Assembly (NCBI GenBank): GCA_021031095.1
Contig: JAGFVP010000062.1
Span: 60,167-124,166, forward strand
Length of the DNA: 64,000 nucleotides
From: Bathelium albidoporum
Taxonomy: Eukaryota > Ascomycota > Dothideomycetes > Trypetheliales > Trypetheliaceae
Direction of reading: 5' to 3'
The position numbers and the translations under genes are program-made. Below are positions 9,085 to 20,593 of this stretch, one piece after another. The notes under the pieces were generated by a model that saw nothing but the letters and a program-made list of their open reading frames with translations, was not told the origin of the DNA and searched no databases. Positions within the stretch are counted from its first letter, which is position 1. Each line of letters starts with the position of its first letter.

Positions 9085-11462
9085 TGGATGAAAATGTGAT
9101 TTAGAAGAAATCGATGAGAAATTCTCAGACAGGCTATCACTATTTTTGAAGAATCTGCCGAGGACCTACTATGACGCTGCCCATATTGAATAGCGCTGCG
9201 ATTCTTCCGGTTATGGGATGTACCTAGATTTAGAGATCTCGCGTGGCTCATGATCGGAGCGAGCATGGTAGAAACGTGGGACAGTCGAGGGTCGCCGTTC
9301 GCTTTCAAGGTGGGGATCACCACCAGGTACAATCCCGGCTGAATTTTTTCAATGACGACAATTTCCCGTTTTTCGTCGGCTTTGTGGATTCTAGGCGTCA
9401 AATACCTACGTACCTTATCTACCAACTTACCTACGAAAGAAATGCTGGCAAACGTACGTAATGACTTGCAAACATCGCGCCTCTACATTTCTGTCACGGG
9501 CAGCTAAGGTATTGCCTACTTGTGAGCAGTAAGTCCAATAATCATTGTAGCCTTCTTGGCTGCTGGAGTTGGGTTGGGTACACTGAAGAGCTGCCAGCGG
9601 TGTTGCGAGGCGGTTGGAAGTGCCACTTTCACCCACTTCCATGTTAAGGAGTCATTAGGGAGCGCAAAAAGAGTTGTCATTGAACGGACGCATAGATGAA
9701 TGAGTCCGAAACCAAATTGTCGGGCTTCTTGACATGACTATTGTTAGGACATCAATTGTCGTGACTTAAAAACTTCCACTTAATTAAGTGCTCTATAATT
9801 TATTCAGAACTACTTCGCATTGGCGAAGCATCCAAATAATGATACGCCTTTTTGCACCTCATTATGATGTGGACCCAATTTACGAAACATCGAAAACTTA
9901 GCCGCTCTACTCCGAGGCGTCCCTAACAATAATAGCATTGAGTACACAGTCTCTGATGCCTCGTCTTCCTGACTAGCTCCGAGACATCGCATCTGGGCCG
10001 TAGGAGATGGAAGGGATTCACCTCTGCTGCTCACGGCGCTATCATTTCCACCTCGGCTTTTGGCTTTCAAGTCACAAGAAGGATTAAGACCTTGCTGTAA
10101 TGGTCCTCTGAAGTGGTCACTGAAAAATTGATGCCAATGTCATGAGATACAAACATCGTCCAGAATGCGTAGAGGGATTTTAGAGTGCATGAAGCAACCC
10201 GACGATGCGCGACGAAGTCGTTTCGGCACAGGCGACATCTTCCCGTGCTTTCTGTTTCAAACCCCGCCGGCTCGCTACAAGATAGACTCAGTGAGGGTGT
10301 TCGCCTTTCCAAACGCTGTTGCCACCAATGATCAGCAGATCTGATGGCGTATCCGAGGTCTTGCTTCATCGGACGTGGGTTTGGAAGCCAAGCCCAGTGA
10401 CAGCAGCGGTGCGAAACATCTTGGCGTCTAGCAACCATCACCCGTCATTAGATTGAAGTTGATCAACAAGCATTGTCAGATCAATTCATCTGCGCACTTG
10501 AATCGGGATCATTAGGGTCGACACGTGGGCAGTGGGCCACGGACGCCTTCCTCAAGCTCTGGCTGTCAATCTGGCTATCCAGGTACCTAAGGCAGGATGT
10601 GTTCAAAAAATCGAATGTGAATTGAAAGCGGTGTCTCTATTTACGACCACTTTTTTAAATACCCGTTGGATTCAAAAATTAGCATGTTCTGAAGATTCAT
10701 GCAGTTATCTAATGCTCTCGCTTAACGGCAGGCTCTCTCAACGCTGAAAATGAGGACCTGATAAGCAGAGCGTAGAATGAAACCCAGTGCAGGGATTTCT
10801 GGCGCATTGCGAGTTCAGAAGTCAAATGAGCATTGATGCGTTACTAATCAGTGTTATGGACTCTTTGTTTTCGGTAGGCCTTGGTCCGTGGTTGTTTTTA
10901 AATTAGAGGGTGATTGCAGACGAAACTAGCGTCGCGAGATCATGAGCCCAGCGCGGCCCATGCGAAGGGGACGGGATATCAGGGACCATTAAGAAATGTC
11001 ATGACACGAGAGTCAACTCAGGATAAGCGCTGGCTTCAGCCAAGATTCGCGACCGAATTCTCTAAGTGGTTTTTCTACAGACCTCCGCGAGCAAACGTTG
11101 TCCATTCAAGTATACAACTGATTTTTAAGGTAATATAGTATTGGTGGTCTTCAAACTCGTAAAAATTTGCTTATTCCCACCAGAGCCCTTTTCGCACTAC
11201 ATGAAGTAAATCATTCCCAGAAAACCACCCGAATGGTATCAGACAAAGCACATTAACGAACGTGATCAAGCCTATCAGGCTCTACTAGAACTTGAGAGAT
11301 TCCCCCCTTTCCCCTAAAACCCAACCAACTCGCTGAAGAATGTCCGTACTGCACCGGCCAGAAGCCGCAAGATAGTTAAATAGTCGTCAAGTGTACCATT
11401 CAAACACCCTGGATCCAACGTGATAGAAAGTTCATCTTCATTATCCGCATGATAGAAAACGT
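9085..11462. other. Intergenic, no supported gene
   Basis: These are 2.4 kb between an acid phosphatase start and the 3' end of a Myb-like gene. Two minus-strand ORFs (near 9.8-10.1 and 10.1-10.4 kb) have no recognisable domain and look random in composition. A short run of CTACC-type repeats lies near 9.40-9.44 kb. I see nothing else. Confidence 0.5.
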
Positions 11463-12598
11463 TTATCTGAAAGTATCACTGGAGGCAGTGCTGATGGCTG
11501 CATCGCTGTCAGTATGCCTCCTCTCAAGAAATGTCTCCCGTCTTGGGCTCCTGTCCTCAGTGAGGAGGTTGGAAATAGCTGGTGCGCGAAATCCGGCTGC
11601 GCTCGCCCATGGGGTAGACTTTGCTTCAATGCCTGCACTTGGGATTGGGGTAGGCAACACAAAGGTCGACCGGTCGGGCGCAGAGATCGCACTGCTGATA
11701 GCAGGGGTGATAGGTGTCAAGCCAGTTGTAAATGGCCTCTCGATGGCAGAATTAGAAGGCTCAGCGATGAATGGAGAAGGCTTGAGCAAAGGTATAGAGG
11801 AGTGGCGGTTGTCGGGACTGGAGCTGGGAGTTGGGGGCTTCATGCCAATGCCACTGAAAGTGCCATTGCGCCAAACTTCTTCAAGCATGGCAGGCGAGAC
11901 GTCGCTCCCATACTCAGCAGCAACAGAGGCCCAAAAGGCAGCACGATGAGATTCGTAGATGTAGCGAAGACGGTCAGTGTCAACAGCGCCGGGTTGCAAG
12001 ACTACCCCACCGGTGTGGATGCGGAGGCCACCAGAAACGGGATCAGGCGTAGTGCGAGGAGTGAGAGGTGCTGGCTTGGGCAACAAAATTTTGTGAGGGC
12101 GACTGCCCGTGCTGCTTGTAGTAGATGAACGTGAACGAGGGTGGACATGAGTGGGTGGCGAGCTCTGGAACTCGCTCGCCGGGCTCTCTTCAAACTCTGA
12201 CCCACTTCGATAGTGACGAAGGTCCGGGGTCTGGATCGTGGAGCCAGTGGAAAGAGAAGAAGCAGCAGAAGATACTGAATGAGTGCGTTTGCGACGGTGG
12301 CTTCCGTGGGAGAGTTGATGGTAATGAAGGCGGCAGGCCAGCTCAGTCTTGTTGAGGTGGGCAGCAATGTGCTTGTATGGCATCTTTTGCATGCGAGTTT
12401 GGAGCAAATAGTTCTCCTGTGTAGACTATTAGCTCCGCCTTTACGAATAGGATGAATGCAATGTACCTCTTCCTCTGACCAGGATCTGTTGCCGCTTACA
12501 TACGCCAGCTTTCGTGGTTTGCTGGCAAAGGTGGGAGAACCATGGCTGTCTTCGCTAATTGGAGACACAATGGACGGAGTCATGTTGTGATCCATCAT
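11463..12598 (-). CDS. Myb/SANT-like DNA-binding protein
   Basis: A predicted nuclear regulator of 361 residues. There are two exons, 12467-12598 and 11463-12416, separated by a 50-base GT-AG intron (donor gtacat, acceptor ctacacag). Splicing joins RSWSEEE to ENYLLQTRMQKMPYKHIAAH, which completes one Myb/SANT helix-turn-helix repeat at about residues 38-82. A low-complexity Ser/Pro/Thr-rich stretch follows, rich in RSRSSTTSSTGS-type sequence. A second conserved-looking segment (RYIYESHRAAFWASVAAEYG) lies near residues 185-220. The C-terminal third is disordered. The DNA target is unknown. It is transcribed away from two further SANT genes, with a long 2.7 kb gap between. Confidence 0.85.
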
Positions 12599-15329
12599 AG
12601 TGTAGTATAGTTGGAACTGTATAGCCTTTGGGTTGGTACTAAAGCGTTACAGCAGTGGCAATACCGGCGGCAAAGTAAATCGGGTTCAGAACGAGAGTTT
12701 TTGACCCTTGGTTGTTAAGAAGCGAATGATGGTTAAAAAAAAAAGTGTGTATACCAAAAACAATCGACCAGCAATCTTTATTAAAAGAATGAAAAGCAGC
12801 CAAACCGGTGGCTGTTAAGGAAAGTAACACCGCCGGCTGCTGATGGGGATGCTGAGGCTGGAGTTGGCTGTAAGACTCGAGAGCAAAGCGGGAACATTGT
12901 GGGTGAACTAGCTTATTTAATATAGAGTATGACCTGTGCGAGACGCTGACGACGACAGGCTGGGGGATGAACGCAAGAGAAGGCGAGATGGAGGGATAAT
13001 GGACTGTTACAGGTCCAAAACCGCGCCTACCTACACGATGTTGCGGCATTCTAGGTATTCAGGCAGGATCAACCGGGACCCCATCTCAGTGGATCGTGGG
13101 GAGTGATACTTGGGTGGCGCAGATGAGTAGCCTTTCTCGGCAAGTAGAGATAGAAATTGAGCTCTTTACTGGGCGGGTCTTTGAACCAAGTCCCAAACTC
13201 GTCTGGTTCCAGGGCTGAAAGCGTTAAGCAAGAGCTAGTTTCAGAACGTATGAGGTGCCCGTGATGGTGCGGATCGCCAGGTTGAGCCTTGTCAGAGCCG
13301 CGCGCACGAAACTTTGGCAGCGTGCAAAAAGTCAACGCGACACTGAACCTGGTCGGAGCTGCAAAGCGTGGAGGCAACAGAGATTTATGAACGTTTAGAG
13401 ATTCGCTAATGGCAACCATTGCTGCTATTCTCACCGTGATGGTTTCTCAAAATGTTCGTCCTACGGCACGGGCGAAGAAGATCATGTCGACCATTCCTCA
13501 CAGTCTCAGTCACTAAGCAGTCCGTTCGAAGTGACCGTACACAGATTGCTAGACGGCAGCCAAAGGGCGTTTGCTAAGCCGGAATCGCGATATACCGTCC
13601 AATTAACACACAAGCACGACCAATTGCGTGCGAGTAGTGCACTTGGGGGTCGAGACGTCCTCTAACCCCCAAATCCAGTGGCGCGTCTCGAACTGTCTCA
13701 AGGGGGATCTGTTCGCATAAAAGCTTGGCAGAAACGAAACACCACAAACGCGAAACTCGGCGGTGAGCGGTTTGTGAGCATCTGATTGGCGCAACGCGCA
13801 ACTCGACGACTCGTATACTCGCGTATTCGCGAATTCGCGGTTTGGTCGAGTTTGGAGAGAGTAGGAGATGGTTCGAAGACGCGCCGAAGGAGGGTGTGGT
13901 TGGCCGGCGGCTGCCGCTAGACTGATACGGGACTGGTGGAAACGTCAACGCCCGTGATGCGCGTACCCACAGTTCCCACTGTCCCTTTCCCCCCACCAGG
14001 CTCGGAAGCGAAGCAAACCGTTCTGTTCCATCGTTCGTCGATTCGGTCGGTCACGGGCGTGCGTGGGTCGCTCGCTCGCTTGCCTGCTGCTGTGGGCGTG
14101 CTGGCTGATGAATGTGTTTATGTCATGACTCCCCTCTGGCTGTATTGTGGCACACTGTAGAGGGGGGGGGAAGAGACAACGGACCAGGCAAGGTTACATC
14201 GAGGTCGTCCGTCCTGCTCTGATAAACCAAGTCGAGATACTCGCTCTCTCGTCTGTTTTGATTGCGCAGCCCCATGGGATTTCCAGATTGGCCGGCGCCC
14301 TCGAGTGCCGATGCGCGGCGGCATGTACGCAATCTCGCGCTCCCGCAGCCCTCTTTCTCGTGTCGACGGCAGATGATGCGCTGATTGGCAAGCGCGCGTG
14401 ACGGGCCCGGGCCCTAATTCTGCATCGAATCTGCGGGCCTGGCGGCACGAGTGTGCTGGGCCGGGGAGCGGGTGCAGTAGCGGCGCCCGCTGGCATCGTC
14501 TCGACGGAGCGCCGGCCGGGGCAAGGAGGGCGAGAATTGGGGCATACGGGGCACGAATTGGGGGCAGCTCCACTCGCAGCACTCCCCAGCGTCGCTCGCA
14601 GCTTCACTCCCACCCGTCAACAGCAATCAATTACCCCGCATCGCGGCGCGCCATTCGCTGCCTAAGCTGTTGCCCGGCCCTTTTCCCCCCCTCTACAGAG
14701 TACCTCTGGCCACCCACGCTCCACCGCCGGCCAGCCCGTATCGTCTACTTTGCCTCGTTGCCCGCTGGGCCGCCGAACGCTCGGCCTGGCTGCTTGCCCT
14801 CGAAGCTTCGTTGTCGGCGGCCTTACCTGATGGGTCGGCTCCAAGCCAGCCGCCCGGATGGCCTGCAGCGCTGTTGCGGGTGCCCTTGGCCTCCATTTGC
14901 ACCTTCTTCGAGGGCGGGCCGTCGTGCCATGCCTGCTTTTGTAGCCCATGCCCAGCCTTTTGCATGCGAGTAACGCCGATCTCCCTCTCGAACCCATCAT
15001 GATGATCGTCTTCCACGCCGACGACTGCTTCTGACCATCGGCCCTCTGCCCTTTGCGCGGGCAAATTGAGGCATGAGCGCTCGTGAGGCGCTTCAAGGTT
15101 GCGTCGCCCGGCTGCGCAGTTAAAGACAGCGTCCAAGTGCGGGGCCTCGACCACGGCCGCGGCGGTGATACGGCTCTTGCCAGCTTTTTCTTTTCGTGAG
15201 CCGTGACCATGTCGTAAGTCCTCTTTTTCTGTGATTTGTCTCTGATACCTAGTACTTCCAATCCGCTGCGCAGCTGTCTCGCCCTCCGACACCTTTCCCC
15301 ACCCCCCTTGCCCCGCTGACGTAGCCGTC
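12599..15329. other. Long GC-rich divergent intergenic region between Myb/SANT genes
   Basis: These 2.7 kb separate two divergent regulator genes. From about 13.6 kb the DNA becomes GC-rich, with a run of nine G at 14162-14170, CGCGAATTCGCG-type palindromic words near 13.83 kb, and many overlapping long ORFs on both strands. Such ORFs are expected by chance in GC-rich DNA and none shows a family motif. Long 5' leaders for one or both regulators are the simplest reading. Confidence 0.45.
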
Positions 15330-16319
15330 ATGTTCCCCAGCACGTCGCCGAGTGCCAAGCGCAGTATCAAGCCGACCGTTCAGCAGCCGCAACAATATGC
15401 TGTTGGCACCTCTGCTTCGCCGACACAGCTGACCTTGTCTTCTAATCAATCCGCCGGACCATATTCAACACTGGGCCATCCACCGGATCCCTTCGTCACT
15501 GCTTATTCAAATCAACCTCCACAAGCCGGACCTGGTCCGTTGAGCGCCCCACCGCCACCGCAGCAGCCGCCGCCGAATCCCAGGAAGCGTCGCGCGGAAG
15601 AGACGTTGCAGGCTCAAGATGTCGTCCCGGGTTCTTCGTCTGCTCCGTTTGGAGAAGCTGATCCTCTTGGTCCACCTGGCGGAGACTTAGGCCAAGCCCC
15701 GTCAGCACCGGCTCCGAAGAAAGGTCGGACGAATACCCCATGGACCCCGGCAGAGGAGCAGAGATTAAAGACCATGCGGGACCAAGGGACGAGCTGGAGC
15801 GAGATCGCCAAGGTAACCCACTCCGAACCAATGCTTTGACTAGATTCGTGATCATCGTCTTGGGCGCTCTGTTGTCGCTGCTGACTTTTGCCAAGCATTT
15901 TCCCTCGCGAACCGAAGGCAGCGTCAAGAAGCACTGGTACAAGGTGAACTTTGCATGCTACTCCAGTCGCGGGCTTGGTGAATGCTGATTTGGCCTATTT
16001 TAGGACATGCATTATGCCGAATTTGCTGAAGATGAGGTCGGTTTATTCGTTGGTCTCTACTGGGTAGATGGTCATCAGGACTCGGAGAAGCTGACAGAGC
16101 AAGCAGAGTGCTGCCCTACTAGCCGCGATCAAGGAGTACGAAGCAAGTAAATGGAAGGTCATCGGCCAAAAGGTCGGCAAGCCAGCAAAAGTATGTCTTG
16201 ATGATACCCCTTTTTGGCCACTGACCAACTTTGCTGGGGTCGTGCCAGTATTGCCCAACGCTGACCGTTTGCAGGCATGTGAGCAATATGCAAAGGAACA
16301 TTTCGGAGGCAAGATTTGA
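15330..16319 (+). CDS. Two-repeat SANT/Myb-like protein (tandem paralogue 1)
   Basis: A predicted DNA- or chromatin-binding protein of 230 residues. There are five exons: 15330-15812, 15896-15943, 16004-16036, 16107-16190 and 16275-16319. All introns are GT-AG and all junctions fall between codons. The first 140 residues are Pro/Gln/Ser-rich and contain a basic patch, RKRR. SANT repeat 1 runs from about residue 143 (PWTPAEEQRLKTMRDQGTSW, then EIAKHFPSRTEGSVKKHWYK). Repeat 2 runs from about 189 to the end (ALLAAIKEYEASKWKVIGQK). The next gene downstream on the same strand has the same two-repeat layout and an intron at the matching place. The start at 15330 is the first ATG of a clear coding frame. 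The target is unknown. Confidence 0.88.
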
Positions 16320-18936
16320 TCGCCAAGCATGAGAGATTGCGAGCGCCCGTCGCTTATTCGATTTCTTTCATTTGTTTTCTGTTTCACCAAGATACCACTT
16401 CTTTCATGACGGGAGCATAGCGAGGCGAGGACTTGGCTCGGGCATACATTAATGACGGAACATGAGTGACTTGACTGCATCTGCGACGACTGTGCACGAC
16501 CGAATGGATGGATTTTCAGGTTCTTCCAAGCAGGTCTACCCTGGGTTCGGCGAGCGAGGGAAACACTTCTTTTCAGCCAGGAGATCTTTACTCGTTAGGG
16601 TGCTGCATGGACTGGCTAGCGAGCAGTCGCATCACCCGCAAACAATCCCCTAATATCACATAATTCGGCGAACAATCAACGTTGTACAGAAATCTTGTTC
16701 AGCGACTCTTGCTTCCCTGTGCCCGTTCTGTGCGTTGCCCCATGCCGCTCTGTCTCCATAGCACCGCCTTGCGCAACAAGGGCGGATTTTGCGTCCTCGA
16801 GTAGTACCATACAACATTTGAATGTTTCTCTGCGCCCTGTGCCGTGTCTGCATGAAATCTCACTTGTGCTCAGCCCACCACTACGGCCCGCTCTCGGGAG
16901 CCGGGCGTGGAGCCGCCCGTCCGTTCACCACCATTGCCCGTCGAGCGTGCATGAAGATCTTTCTCTGCTTGCTGAGTCATGTTGTTGCTCTTCACAAACA
17001 ACAACCGTCCCATCCTTTCGTTACGAAAGGGCAATGCTAGCATTGGAGTCGAGGAATGTCTCGGCGGACCCGAGAAGAAGACAAATATAAGCATGCTGGG
17101 CGCAGCATGATTCGAGGTACATCTGTCAGGCTATGCGCTTTAACTAATCCAGATCAACGAAACAATCGAAAGCAAGCGCGATTGGTCTGGGAGCAAATGA
17201 GTTTGTCAGAGGAGACTGCGCCGAGCAGCTCGGCACCCCAGCTTGCGTCAACTGTGAAATTGCCGAGATTCACTCTCCAGATTTGCCCCTGGTGGAACTG
17301 AAATAGAGATGCAAAAGGGCTCATGCTTGCCATGCACGCTCGAAAGCTTGCTGGAATCAGCGGTAGGCCACACGTGGCGGATGCATCCAACCTGGGCCTG
17401 CCTCGCACCCAGCTTTGAAACGGTCACCTTATCCCAACCTCATCTCTTCATTGTTCGCTCCACCAGATTGGAGCTGTAGTAGCATTGTAGGGCGGCAGCG
17501 CACGGCGCAACGAGTGTCGCTGGACTGAGGGCCTCCAGAAGGCCTCACCGCAATCAGCTGTCACCGTCTCATCTCTCCCTCGACCCAATCAGTGGCGAAC
17601 CGTTGAGCCCACGCGGCCCCCAGCTTCAGCACGATGCCATCGCATGATGGATGGCCTGCTGCATTTGCCTGCGACAGATACCTGTCATGGAGCCGTGCCG
17701 ACAGTGAAACGGGATGGCGTGGCTTTTGGACCTGGGACGGGCCGGCAATGGGACCCAGGCACCGAGGGTCAAAGAAACTCCAGCGAATATAGGCCGGGGG
17801 GGCCTATATTACGGCGTCTGAAACAGCAATGCGCACGAGCAGACTTCTGAGGCAAGCTGCGTCAAGCCCCCAAAGTCTTTCGCAACCCAGTAGACGGCTA
17901 CTTACATGCTCAGATGGAGATCTCGGATGAGTCGGTGCTTGTAATCTCGGCCTCTGGGACGACCCTCCAGCCTCCATCGAGCACCTCTACTAATCTCCTT
18001 CCCTCCCAGCAAGCCCTGAGCGTGTGATACAGACTCATCCTGCTTTTGTGGAACTTCCCACAAGCTTAAGACGGATTTCAAGCTTCGTCCCAAATAGTCC
18101 ACGTCCTTTCACCTCAAACACAGGGAATCAGCGCCACGCCTCACGGCCCTCTTCACAATGCTTCTCAGCCTGTACCGGCGGGTCGCCTGGTTCCCGATTC
18201 TTGCCAAGTTAGCATCCACCGGAGCAGAGCCGATCAAGGCCAAGGTTTCATGTCTTTCCATGCTTCTTCTCGAAGCAGGGCTGCAACGGTGTTGTAGGAG
18301 CTTTCAGTGGAACCAGCGCAAATGTCCCAGGAGCGTTCCGCGCTTCTGACTATCCATGCGCCTGACCACTCAAACATGAAGGCCAATCGCCTTTCTCATT
18401 GGACGCTTTGCCTTCGTGTCGCTAAAATGAGAACTTGGAAGTAGACGTTAGAGCAGATACCCTAGCTGTATCCCACCGCATGATGCTACGCGCAGAATTC
18501 GTCGATGAGGCTTGCTCTGGACAGCTAATCCGGTAACCCCAGGAACGACCACTGTCTCGTGGTCTGTCGCTGCTCACTGCGCCTGAAAAAAGTCCCAGCT
18601 TTGTGTGGCGATACGACCAGCATCTTGAGATCGTCGAGAGGGATGCCTTCCCCCCTTCCAGACGAGGATTGCCCTTTCAAAACAATTCCTCGTCTTGCAT
18701 AATGGGCTGTTATAATAATGTGCTGCCAACCCCTCGACTGCCCTCCCGCAAAATAATTTACTACATGCCTATATCAGAAACCCCAATGCTTAACAGAATC
18801 AGCTGCTCACCGCTCTGTACGAACTAGGCACCGGCGCGTTACATCTACTTGATTCAGCCATCAACATAGCAGAAACGTAGCCGTTACCAGACTTTAACTA
18901 AGCCATATGTCAGATACCGCTCATCATTGAACCTGA
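16320..18936. other. Intergenic/leader region upstream of second SANT gene
   Basis: These 2.6 kb contain no gene I can support. A perfect 10-base inverted repeat separated by five G lies at 17786-17810. Since the downstream SANT gene has no in-frame ATG at the start of its frame, at least one small 5' exon or leader of that gene probably lies in the right-hand part. Confidence 0.45.
17786..17810. repeat. Perfect 10-base inverted repeat with G5 spacer
   Basis: AATATAGGCC and its exact reverse complement GGCCTATATT flank GGGGG. It could be a dimeric protein-binding site or a hairpin. It lies between the two tandem SANT genes. No function can be assigned. Confidence 0.6.
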
Positions 18937-20593
18937 AACGGCAGTACCGGGTCTTTCTCTTTGGGTTGCTGGTCCACACGTGAGGGAAGAGCTGCCCGAG
19001 CAATCGGCTCTGGCGGGCTCCATGCAGAGATCGCAACAGTGGCGAGATCCTATCGAGACTTTTCTCTCGAATACGCCGCGCCAAATCCGGGGGGAGAGGA
19101 AGAAGAAGAGGAAGGACAGCAACATCCTCAGCATCAACAACCAAGCCCCGTCTCCTCCGGCGTCGATTTTCAGCATGGAATTTTTGCCCAGGCCTTATCC
19201 GCCCAAGCAAACCCTTACCTTCAGCAGCCACTCCCGCACCATCCGGGCGTTCATCCGGCGGGCGCGCAACTTACGCCGTCACCACAATCGTCATCAGCAG
19301 CCGCTTCCACCTCGCACGCCGAAACTTACCAATCGCAGTATTTCCCGCAGCTGCACCAGCGACCTCAATTTGGACCTTTGCGACCGTCTGCGACTCACCA
19401 TTATGCTGGCGGCTCCCAGCGTCAGCAGCCTTCTCCGCAAGCGCAGATCTACTCGACACAGATCTCGCGCCATCCTTCAAGCCGAAAACGGGACCGACCA
19501 GAGGATCTGGGCCCGCTTGATATTCAAGGGTTGCAAGCGGGTGTCTTGGACGCACCACCAAGTAGAGAAGAACCATCATCTGCAACAGCCCTGAGATTTA
19601 CTCCAACCCAATCACACCGCCCATCGCAAAGTCTTGACTTGCCCGTCGAGCTAACCCACCAGGCACTTCAGCAGCCTGTCCAGCGTCAAGCGCTTCCAAT
19701 ACAGTATCAACAGCAGCAGCAGCATACGCTAACCGCGGGTTCAGCTCAACACCAGCAACAGCAAGCACTCCAGTCTCAGACTCAATTTCAACCAACTCAG
19801 GCCCAAGCTGCTGCTGCGCAACAGCACCACCATCATCGGCTTCCAAATCAGCCCCCACCATCCAAAATGCAGCGCCAGTACGGTGATCCATCTTCAATTT
19901 CGCCCACTTCACCAACCCTGACGCAGCATTTCCACGGTCCGCCTTCGGTTGTGGGTCAGGAAGGCATGCCTCCGCCCGCTCCTCGACCGCGAGGACCCAA
20001 ACTAAAGTTCACGCCCGAAGATGATCAGCTGCTAGTCGATCTCAAGGAGAAGAAGAACCTGACGTGGAAGCAAATTGCCGATTTCTTCCCTGGCAGAAGC
20101 AGTGGAACGTTGCAGGTCCGGTACTGCACGAAGCTCAAAGCCAAGACGACTGTTTGGACGGATGATATGGTAAGCCTATAAATTTTACTTCCTACTGAGA
20201 TTCATCATGCAATGCTTTCTCATTCTCGACTTTACATTGAAGACTTCTTGGTCAAGGAGCCCAAGACGCAGCCAACGCGCCTATGAGCATACACTTTTAC
20301 CCATTAAAGCGCAAGAAAGAAGGCAGACACTCTTCAAATCCACATTGCTTCATTCAACATACTCCGTATCGCGTCTTTGCTTACCGAGCCCCCTTTCTCA
20401 GGTCCAAAAACTTCGCCAAGCAATGCACGAGTACGACAATGATCGCTGGCGCATCATCGCTGCGAAACTCGGCGCCGGCTTCTCGCCCACTGCCTGCCGG
20501 GAGAAAGCTGAGGAGCTGGAAGCCGAAGTCATTGCCGCCACAGACCCAGAGGCAAGCGGACAAGCTGAAGCTTCTGGCTACGGCGGACCTTGA
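18937..20593 (+). CDS. Two-repeat SANT/Myb-like protein with Gln-rich N-terminus (tandem paralogue 2; 5' end unresolved)
   Basis: A predicted nuclear DNA-binding protein. The main exon is open from after a stop at 18936 to 20169. A 232-base GT-AG intron (20170-20401) joins TVWTDDM to VQKLRQAMHEYDNDRWRI, and the last exon ends at 20593. The N-terminal 330 residues are rich in Gln, Pro and His, with QQQQQ and HHHH runs. SANT repeat 1 begins at KLKFTPEDDQLLVDLKEKKN and continues through IADFFPGRSSGTLQVRY. Repeat 2 follows the intron. No in-frame ATG precedes the coding-like N-terminal part, so a 5' exon is missing from this call. One possibility is an acceptor at 19037-19038 that restores a split A|TG before GCGAGATCC. 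The last exon and the SANT region are secure; the start is not. Confidence 0.82.

Noticed and set aside
11514..12128. Plus-strand ORF of 204 codons
   Set aside because: It is antisense to the Myb-like gene, whose own frame shows a SANT repeat and proper splicing.
14118..15370. Several overlapping ORFs of 140-225 codons on both strands
   Set aside because: They lie in GC-rich DNA where stops are rare, have no domain or splice pattern, and overlap each other on both strands.
19598..19915. Minus-strand ORF opposite the Gln-rich part of the SANT gene
   Set aside because: CAG-type repeats are open in several frames; the plus frame continues into the SANT domains.
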